A stretch of 20,494 nt of DNA from JBFMFB01 sp040752115 (GTDB lineage Bacteria > Pseudomonadota > Gammaproteobacteria > Burkholderiales > Sulfuricellaceae): the NCBI GenBank assembly GCA_040752115.1, contig JBFMFB010000032.1, forward strand, positions 1-20,494. Reading direction: 5' to 3'. Below the pieces are notes generated by a model. The model did no database searches. It was not told the DNA's origin and saw only the letters and a list, made by a program, of their open reading frames with translations. This document shows positions 14,600 to 20,494 of this stretch, piece by piece. The stretch's first letter is position 1. Every line of letters starts with the position of its first letter. Position numbers and translations under genes: made by a program.

Positions 14600-15452
14600 G
14601 ATGTGCCTTCGTTTTGTCCGCCAGTTCGTACACGGTCTTGCCTACCAGTCTGAACAGGTCGGCGGCATGGTGGAAGCTTTCGGAATGGCCGGCGAACATC
14701 AGGCCGTCTCTGGCCAGCAGCGGCACGAACTTTTGCAGGATGTTGTACTGCGTCGTCTTGTCGAAATAGATCATCACATTGCGGCAGAAGATGGCGTCGA
14801 GCGGGCCGCGGATCGGCCAAGTATCGTCCAGCAGGTTCAGTTGCCGGAACTGGATCATATCACGCAGCTCCTTGCGCACCTTGGCGTAGCCCTCCTGCGC
14901 ACCGGAACCCTTGAGGAAGAAGCGCTTCATCCTCTCGGTCGACATCTTCTGCAGGCGGTCCATCGGATAAACTCCCTGCTGCGCCTTGGCCAGCACGTTG
15001 GTGTCGAGGTCGGTCGCCACGATCTGCACCGGCGGCGTGAAGGTGCCGAACAGTTCCACCATGGTCATCGCCATGGAATACGGTTCCTCCCCGGTGGAGG
15101 AGGCGGAGCACCAGAGCGTGAAGCTGGCGCGCCGGCCCTTTTGCTTTTTGATGTACTCCGCCAGGATCGGGAAATGGTGCTCCTCCCGGAAAAACGCCGT
15201 GAGGTTGGTGGTCAGCGCGTTGGTGAAGGCCTCCCACTCCTGGCTGTCGTCTTCCAGCCGCTTCAGGTATTCCCCGAACGAACGCAGGCCGGTTGCCCGC
15301 AGGCGGCGGGCGAGGCGGCTGTACACCATGTCCCGCTTGTTGGGATTGAGCGAAATGCCGGCGTAATCGTAGATCAGCTTGCGGACCCGCTCGAAATCCT
15401 GGTCGGTGAAGTGAAATTCACGGTTTTCGGTTGTGCCGGTTGAAGTTTCCAT
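14592..15452 (-). CDS. cheR: Chemotaxis protein methyltransferase CheR
   Basis: CheR methylates receptor glutamates using S-adenosylmethionine. The protein has the small N-terminal helical domain (about 12-90, FTDQDFERVRKLIYDYAGI) and the SAM-binding catalytic domain with WCSASSTGEEPYS (114-126), ATDLDTNVL and CRNVMIYFD (223-231). ATG 15452 gives 286 residues, the E. coli length. ATGs at 15464 and 15503 are also in frame, but the last is formed by the end of a palindromic repeat and has no ribosome binding site. The 3' end overlaps cheD by 8 bases. Confidence 0.95.
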   Translation of the reverse strand: METSTGTTENREFHFTDQDFERVRKLIYDYAGISLNPNKRDMVYSRLARRLRATGLRSFGEYLKRLEDDSQEWEAFTNALTTNLTAFFREEHHFPILAEYIKKQKGRRASFTLWCSASSTGEEPYSMAMTMVELFGTFTPPVQIVATDLDTNVLAKAQQGVYPMDRLQKMSTERMKRFFLKGSGAQEGYAKVRKELRDMIQFRQLNLLDDTWPIRGPLDAIFCRNVMIYFDKTTQYNILQKFVPLLARDGLMFAGHSESFHHAADLFRLVGKTVYELADKTKAHHG

Positions 15453-15501
15453 TGTTGGTGCCATTTCCCGTCGTTTTGCCAACCCAGAGCCTTCAGAACT
15501 C

Positions 15502-15588
15502 ATGTAGGGCGCAATAAGCGAAGCGCATTGCGCCGGATGGGAACCCCCGCGTCCGGCGCATTACGCCTTCGGCTAATGCGCCCTACAT
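15502..15588. repeat. ATGTAGG-type palindromic element E1 (mcp-cheR gap)
   Basis: This 87-base near-palindrome starts ATGTAGGGCGCA and ends TGCGCCCTACAT. The inner arms read CGCATTGCGCCGGA and TCCGGCGCATTACG around a short centre. It occupies almost the whole gap between the MCP gene and cheR. Its ends match those of the element at 17931-18021 (ATGTAGG/CCTACAT), so both belong to one dispersed family. Similar intergenic palindromes occur widely in proteobacteria; the mechanism of spread is not visible here. Confidence 0.85.
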
Positions 15589-15594
15589 TTCCGG

Positions 15595-17327
15595 CTAGAA
15601 CTCCTTCCACTCGTCGTCCGTGTCATTCGCGGGCTTGGCCGCCACGGCGGTGCTTTTCGCCAGCGAGGCCGGAACCGGCTTGGCGGCTTTCGCCGCGGGC
15701 TTGGCGGGGGCGGGCTTGGGCGCGGCGGGCTTGACCGCAGTCCGGCGCCCGAAGGAAGAGGTCTCGCCGCCGTCGCTCAGCCTGAACACGCTCACCGCCT
15801 TGGCCAGGTTCTCCGCCTGCTCTTCCAGCGCTTCGGCGGAGGCGGCGGCCTGTTCCACCAGCGCGGCGTTCTGCTGGGTGACGTCGTCCATCTGGGTGAT
15901 CGCCTGGTTCACCTGTTCGATGCCGGCACTCTGCTCGATCGAGGCGGCGGAGATTTCGGCCATGATGTCGGTCACGCGCTTGATCGAGGTGACGATTTCG
16001 TCCATGGTCTGGCCGGCCTGTTCCACCAGCTTGGCGCCGTTTTCCACCTTGCCCACGGAGTCGCCGATCAGGGACTTGATTTCCTTGGCTGCCGCGGCGG
16101 AGCGCTGGGCGAGGTTCCTCACTTCCGCCGCCACCACCGCGAAGCCGCGCCCCTGCTCGCCGGCGCGGGCGGCCTCGACCGCGGCGTTGAGCGCCAGGAT
16201 GTTGGTCTGGAAGGCGATGCCGTCGATCACGCTGATGATGTCCACGATCTTGCGCGAGCTCTCGTTGATCGAGCTCATGGTGTCCACCACCTGGCCCACC
16301 ACTTCGCCCCCCTTGCCGGCGACGTCGGAGGCGCTGACCGCGAGCTGGTTGGCCTGCTTGGAGTTCTCGGCGTTCTGGCGCACGGTGGAGGTGAGTTCTT
16401 CCATGCTGGAGGCGGTTTCCTCCAGGGATGAAGCCTGCTTTCGGTGCGCTGGGAGAGGTCGGCGTTGCCGCTGGCGATTTCCTTGGAGGCGGTGTTGACG
16501 GAGTCCACCGCTTCCTTGATGTCGGTGACGATCCTGGCGAGCATTTCCTGCATGGATTTCATGGCGGCCAGCAGGCTGGAGGTGTCGCCTTCCTTCACCG
16601 CGATCTTCGTGGACAGGTCGCCGGCGGCCACCTTGCGCGCCACTTCGGCCGCGTAGTCGGGCTCGCCGCCGAGCTGTTTCAAGAGGCCGCGGACGATGAG
16701 GAAGCTCACCACAACGGCCATGGTAAGGGCGATCAGGCCCAGGGCGATGACCAGGGTCTGGGCGGTTTTGGCCTTGCCCTCGGCGTGATGGCCGGTGTCC
16801 TCCAGGGATTTGACCTGGTGCTCGAGCAGCTTGTCGGTTTCTTCCTGGAGGGTGTGCTGCGCGGCGCGGAAGTCCTTGACGAGGAAGGTCTTGGCTTCGT
16901 CGAATGAGCCGGCGTTGAGGAGCTTGATGTAGTTGTCCTGGGCCTCGCGGAATTTGGGGAGCGCGTCTTTCACCTTCTTGAGGGCAGCCTTGCCGTCTTC
17001 GCTGCGGACGGTCTTGTCGAGGTATTCGAAGTTCTTGTTGTTCTTCTCCCGCGCCGCCATGATCTTGCCGAACTGATCCTGCATCTTCTCCGGCTTGTCG
17101 CTCATGATCAGCGCGCTGCGCGCGGCGATGCCGATGAGGTTGAAGTTTTCGATCAGGTTGGCGGCTTTGACGACTTTGGGAAATTTGTCGTTGACGACCT
17201 TATCGACGTCGCCGTTCAAGGCGGTGATGTTGCTGATGCTGACGAGGGTGATGACGAGCAGCAGCAGTCCTACGATGCCGAAGCCCAGTGAGAGACGCGT
17301 GCCGATTTTCAGGTTTGAAAGTGCCAT
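15595..17327 (-). pseudogene. Methyl-accepting chemotaxis protein, broken by a one-base deletion
   Basis: Restoring one base gives a 577-residue chemoreceptor. It has TM1 (about 14-33), a periplasmic helical-bundle sensor (about 34-188), TM2 (about 190-213), a HAMP domain (about 214-267) and the cytoplasmic signalling domain with the hairpin tip IDGIAFQTNILALNAAVEAA. The first frame (from ATG 17327, ribosome binding site GAGGAGG) runs correctly to E296 (codon at 16442-16440). After it the family sequence GAG CAG GCT TCA reads AGC AGG CTT, so one G is missing near 16439. The rest of the receptor continues in another frame to the TAG at 15595-15597. The C-terminal tail is Ala/Lys/Pro-rich and ends DDEWKEF, a W-x-x-F tether. 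It could be a true recent mutation or a sequencing error. Confidence 0.88.
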
Positions 17328-17366
17328 GATTTCCTCCTCAGTTCATCCAAGCGGTGATTCGGTTTT

Positions 17367-17861
17367 TTATGCGGCGACCTTGTCCATCAGTTCCATGTCC
17401 TGGCTGGTCATGAGTTTTTCGATGTCCACCATGATGATCATGCGTTCGTCCACGGTGGCCAGTCCTACCAGGTAGCGGGTGTCGAGGGCGGCGCCGAATT
17501 CGGGGGCGGGGCGGATCTGTTCGCCGGACAGGGCGATGACGTCGGAGACGCCGTCCACCACCATGCCCACCACGCGGTCGGCGACGTTGAGGATGATGAC
17601 GACGGTGAACTGGTCGTAGTTGACGGTGCCGAGGTGGAACTTGATGCGCATGTCCACGATCGGCACGATGGTGCCGCGCAGGTTGATCACGCCCTTGATG
17701 AATTCGGGGGCGTTGGCGATGGTGGTGACGGCATCGTAGCCCCGGATTTCCTGCACCTTGAGGATGTCGATGCCGTATTCCTCCTTGCCCAGGGTGAAGG
17801 TCAGATATTCGTTGCCGGCCGCGGCGGCGCCGGCAGCGCTTTCCTGGATGGGTTGCGTCAT
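17367..17861 (-). CDS. cheW: Chemotaxis adaptor protein CheW
   Basis: CheW links receptors to the CheA kinase in the signalling array. The 164-residue protein is a single CheW domain after a short Ala-rich N-terminus: EYLTFTLGKEEYGIDILKVQEIRGY, then INLRGTIVPIVDMR and VVDGVSDVIAL in conserved blocks. The ATG is preceded by AAGGAGG (spacing 6), a strong site. It lies 39 bases upstream of the MCP gene on the same strand, with cheA further upstream beyond two palindromic repeats. Confidence 0.96.
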   Translation of the reverse strand: MTQPIQESAAGAAAAGNEYLTFTLGKEEYGIDILKVQEIRGYDAVTTIANAPEFIKGVINLRGTIVPIVDMRIKFHLGTVNYDQFTVVIILNVADRVVGMVVDGVSDVIALSGEQIRPAPEFGAALDTRYLVGLATVDERMIIMVDIEKLMTSQDMELMDKVAA

Positions 17862-17930
17862 GGTGTCCTCCTTTTTGCTGACAAGTTGCCGATTTGCTTC
17901 TTTTTTTCCCGTTTTGCAAACTGCCCAGTT

Positions 17931-18021
17931 ATGTAGGATGGGTGGAGCGCAGCGTAACCCATCGAAGCCGGCTCACCTTGCCAATGATGGGTTACGGCTT
18001 GCGCCTCCACCCATCCTACAT
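17931..18021. repeat. ATGTAGG-type palindromic element E2 (cheA-cheW gap)
   Basis: A 91-base near-palindrome. ATGTAGGATGGGTGGAGCGC at the left mirrors GCGCCTCCACCCATCCTACA at the right, and CGTAACCCATC mirrors GATGGGTTACG, around a centre of about 22 bases. Its terminal heptamers match element E1. With element D it fills most of the 348-base space between cheA and cheW, which contains no further gene; 17862-17930 is the cheW leader. Confidence 0.87.
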
Positions 18022-18039
18022 GCTAAAAAAGCGTTTTAG

Positions 18040-18165
18040 CCACGAATGACACGAATGTACACAAATAAAAACGATGAAGTGCGACCGATTTGCCCCACAC
18101 CATCCAGATGAGCACGGCCCCTGAGTAACGTCATAGTTATTCGTGAACATTTGTGTCATTCGTGG
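18040..18165. repeat. CACGAAT-family element D (cheA-cheW gap)
   Basis: A 126-base element with 19-base terminal inverted repeats, CCACGAATGACACGAATGT (18040-18058) and ACATTTGTGTCATTCGTGG (18147-18165), matching at 18 of 19 positions. Between them lies a diverged copy of the A2 core (GAAGTGCGACCGATTTGC ... GAGTAACGTCAT), in the same orientation as A2. The clean inverted ends and unique middle make this the best example of the family as a MITE-like unit. No target duplication is evident. Confidence 0.87.
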
Positions 18166-18209
18166 CCAAAAAGCTGTTTTCAGGTCTGTTGCCCGGGTTG
18201 CGAACTGCA

Positions 18210-20441
18210 TTAGCCCTGGCTCATCCGGATCAGCGCGGAAACGTCGAGAATCAGCGCCACCTTGCCGTCGCCCATGATGGTTGCGCCGGAGACGCCGGCC
18301 ACCTTGCGGTAGTTGCTTTCCAGGCTCTTGATGACGACCTGGTGCTGGCCGAGCAGCTCGTCCACGAACAGCGCGATTTTTTTGCCCTCGGACTCCAGCA
18401 GCACGACGATGCCCTGGTGCGGTTCCGCCACCTTCGGTGTGACGCTGAACACGCTGTGCAGGGCGATCAGCGGCAGGTATTCGCCGCGTACCTGCACCAC
18501 GCGCCCCTGTCCGCTCACCGTCTTGATGTCCTCGGGGGCGGGCTGGAGGGATTCGGCGATGAAGGTCAGCGGCGCGATGTAGATTTCGTCGCCGACGCCG
18601 ATGGACATGCCGTCCAGAATCGCCAGCGTGAGCGGCAGGCGGATGGTCATGCGGGTGCCGTAGCCGGGGGCGGAATCGATATCGACGCTGCCGCCCATGC
18701 CGTGGATGTTGCGCTTGACCACATCCATGCCGACACCGCGGCCGGAAACGTCGGTGACGACATCGGCGGTGGAGAAGCCCGGTTCGAAAATCAGTTGCCA
18801 GACTTCCTGGTCGTTCATGCCTTCGTGCACCGGCAGGCCGCGCTCCTTGGCTTTGGCCAGGATCTTTTCACGGTTCAGGCCGGCGCCGTCGTCGGCGACC
18901 TCGATCAGGATATTGCCGCCCTGGTGGCCGGCGCGCAGGGTGACGGTCCCTTTCGGATCCTTGCCGGCGGCAATGCGTTTTTCCGGGGATTCGATGCCGT
19001 GGTCCAGGCTGTTGCGCACCAGGTGGGTGAGGGGGTCGGCGATCTTTTCGATCAGCCCCTTGTCCAGCTCGGTGCCTTCGCCCAGCGTCTTGAGTTCCAC
19101 CTGCTTGCCCAGCTTGCCGGCAATGTCCCGCACCACACGCGGGAAGCGGCTGAAGACGAAGCCGATCGGCATCATGCGGATGGACATCACGGATTCCTGA
19201 AGGTCGCGGGTATTGCGCTCCAGTTGCCCCATGCCGTTGAGAAGGCTTTCGTATAGCACGGGGTCCACCTTGCTCGCCGTCTGCGCGAGCATGGCCTGGG
19301 TGATGACCAGTTCCCCCACCAGGTTGATGAGCTGATCCACCTTTTCCACGCTGACCCGGATGGAAGTGGCGTCGGTCTGGGCCGATGCCGCAACCGCAAC
19401 TTTGTCGCCTTCGCGGCGGCCGGTGGCGACCACGCCCGCTTCCGGGTTGTCGGAGGCGCGGCGGCCGGGGCTGCGCTCGGCGGGTTGGTTTTCCGCCGGC
19501 GGCGGCGCGATTTTCTGGAAGAAGCCGTAACCCTGCTTGTTTTCCCGCTCCGATTGCATCGCGGGGGTTTCGGCGAAAAAGCCGTAGCCCTGGCCTTCTT
19601 CGACCGCCTGGCTGTCTTCGCCGCCTGCGTTCGCTTCGACGTCCGTGAAGAAGCCGTAGCCGGGATCTTCCGCAGCCGCTTGCGGCGCGGCCGACGCTTC
19701 GATCCTGACCTGTTCGGGCTGGGCGACGAAGGCGAAGATTTCGCGGATCGCTTCCTCGCTCGCATCCGTCGACAGCTTTAAATTCCAGCGGGAGGCTGCG
19801 GCTTTCTTCTTCTTCTTGCTCTTCTTGCCGGTGTCGCCCTCCGCTTCCTCCGGCACTGCCTGGAGTTCGGCGATTTCCAGCTGGCCGAGGTTCTTCAGCT
19901 CGGCAAACAGGCCGTCGAGCCGATCCTGGTCTTTCGAAAGATCGGGGTCGGCGGTGAATTCGATCTGATAGAGATGACGGGATGGGGCAGGGGAAGTCCG
20001 GGCTTCGGGTGCCGCAGCGGACGGCTGGACGGGGGAGGGGATTTCGCCGGCGCCATTTTCGGCCAGGTGCTTGAGCCTTCGGCAGACTTCCTCGACTGCT
20101 TTCTGATCCACCGCCGCGCCGTTCTGGTGGCCTTCGAGCTGCATCTTCAGTACGTCGCCGGCTTGCAGAAAGACATCGACCATTTCTTCGCGCAACTGGA
20201 TTTCTTCCTTACGCAGCTTGTCCAGCAGCGTTTCCATGATGTGCGTGGCTTCGGTCATATCGGTGAAGCCGAACGTGCCCGCGCCGCCCTTGATCGAGTG
20301 GGCCGCCCGGAAAATGGCGTTGAGGTCGTCCAGGCTGGGCGCGTTCACGTCCAGGCCAAGCAGCAAACTTTCCATCTGCGCCAAGTGCTCCGCGGCTTCT
20401 TCGAAGAACACCTGATAGAACTGGTTCATGTCTATGCTCAT
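18210..20441 (-). CDS. cheA: Chemotaxis histidine kinase CheA
   Basis: CheA autophosphorylates in response to receptor state and passes phosphate to CheY and CheB. The 743-residue protein has an HPt domain (1-130) with phospho-acceptor H48 in AAHSIKGGAG and a P2-like region (about 155-250, split by a lysine-rich run at 206-213). Next come a low-complexity linker (250-355), dimerisation (about 358-420), a GHKL kinase domain with N-box HLVRNSLDHG 473-482, G1 DDGAGL 517-522, F-box 552-558 and G2 GRGVGMDV 567-574, and a CheW-like P5 domain (about 605-740). The linker repeats GYGFF three times (261, 285, 304). The ATG at 20441 has GGGAG 7 bases upstream. cheY, expected nearby, is not in the window. 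Confidence 0.97.
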   Translation of the reverse strand: MSIDMNQFYQVFFEEAAEHLAQMESLLLGLDVNAPSLDDLNAIFRAAHSIKGGAGTFGFTDMTEATHIMETLLDKLRKEEIQLREEMVDVFLQAGDVLKMQLEGHQNGAAVDQKAVEEVCRRLKHLAENGAGEIPSPVQPSAAAPEARTSPAPSRHLYQIEFTADPDLSKDQDRLDGLFAELKNLGQLEIAELQAVPEEAEGDTGKKSKKKKKAAASRWNLKLSTDASEEAIREIFAFVAQPEQVRIEASAAPQAAAEDPGYGFFTDVEANAGGEDSQAVEEGQGYGFFAETPAMQSERENKQGYGFFQKIAPPPAENQPAERSPGRRASDNPEAGVVATGRREGDKVAVAASAQTDATSIRVSVEKVDQLINLVGELVITQAMLAQTASKVDPVLYESLLNGMGQLERNTRDLQESVMSIRMMPIGFVFSRFPRVVRDIAGKLGKQVELKTLGEGTELDKGLIEKIADPLTHLVRNSLDHGIESPEKRIAAGKDPKGTVTLRAGHQGGNILIEVADDGAGLNREKILAKAKERGLPVHEGMNDQEVWQLIFEPGFSTADVVTDVSGRGVGMDVVKRNIHGMGGSVDIDSAPGYGTRMTIRLPLTLAILDGMSIGVGDEIYIAPLTFIAESLQPAPEDIKTVSGQGRVVQVRGEYLPLIALHSVFSVTPKVAEPHQGIVVLLESEGKKIALFVDELLGQHQVVIKSLESNYRKVAGVSGATIMGDGKVALILDVSALIRMSQG

Positions 20442-20456
20442 ATCGAATCTCCCGAG

Positions 20457-20494
20457 CTAGGGGCTAGGGGCTGGAGATGAGGGGCTAGGGGCTG
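20457..20494. repeat. Heptanucleotide tandem repeat upstream of cheA
   Basis: Units in strict 7-base phase: CTAGGGG (20457), CTAGGGG (20464), CTGGAGA (20471), TGAGGGG (20478), CTAGGGG (20485), then CTG at the window end. It lies 15 bases upstream of the cheA ATG and continues past the window. The TGAGGGG unit is identical to the unit before pheT. Confidence 0.8.

Noticed and set aside
16436..16443. Programmed ribosomal frameshift in the MCP gene
   Set aside because: There is only a short A-run, with no slippery heptamer or evident downstream pseudoknot; a plain one-base deletion or sequencing error is simpler.
18153..19256. 367-residue open frame on the + strand
   Set aside because: It is antisense to the kinase and P5 domains of cheA and begins in element D.

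Overview
The window looks like the chromosome of a Gram-negative betaproteobacterium, possibly Nitrosomonadales-like. That placement rests on the gene order thrS-infC-rpmI-rplT-pheS-pheT-ihfA-MerR gene, the surE-pcm-nlpD order, and a cheA-cheW-mcp-cheR-cheD-cheB cluster. It was judged by eye without a database search, so the genus is not known. The sequence is GC-rich and densely coding, but its intergenic gaps are unusually full of palindromic and short-period repeats.

Region 1 (1-7553, + strand) is the translation cluster. A long imperfect hairpin (1-136) is followed by thrS (TTG start), infC (probably starting at ATC), a structured gap, rpmI, rplT and a strong intrinsic terminator at 3310-3336. 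Then come pheS, a heptanucleotide repeat block, pheT, ihfA and an overlapping MerR-type gene, ending in a 12-bp inverted repeat. These genes make two aminoacyl-tRNA synthetases, IF3, ribosomal proteins L35 and L20, and the IHF alpha subunit.

Region 2 (7554-10214, + strand) holds a tRNA-Pro(GGG) gene with a clear -10 box, then surE (nucleotidase), pcm (protein repair methyltransferase, ATGA overlap with surE) and nlpD (lipoprotein activator of cell-wall amidase). The usual next gene, rpoS, is not here. nlpD is followed by repeats and then by genes on the opposite strand.

Region 3 (10215-20494, - strand) is a chemotaxis and signalling locus. In transcription order it is cheA, cheW, an MCP gene with a one-base frameshift, cheR-cheD-cheB with overlapping ends, and a two-gene partner-switching module: an HsbA-like STAS protein and an HsbR-like REC-PP2C-HATPase protein. 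cheY and cheZ are not in the window. CheA and CheW would form the signalling core with the MCP. CheR, CheB and CheD would set receptor modification. The MCP tail ends in a W-x-x-F pentapeptide of the kind that tethers adaptation enzymes.

The most unusual feature is the repeat content of region 3. Two perfectly identical 102-bp sequences lie in opposite orientation on either side of the hsbA-hsbR module, so that segment could in principle invert. They belong to a CACGAAT-based palindromic family present at four loci here. A second palindromic family (ATGTAGG...CCTACAT) occurs twice. Heptamer repeats arranged around inverted arms precede pheT and surE, and probably cheA.
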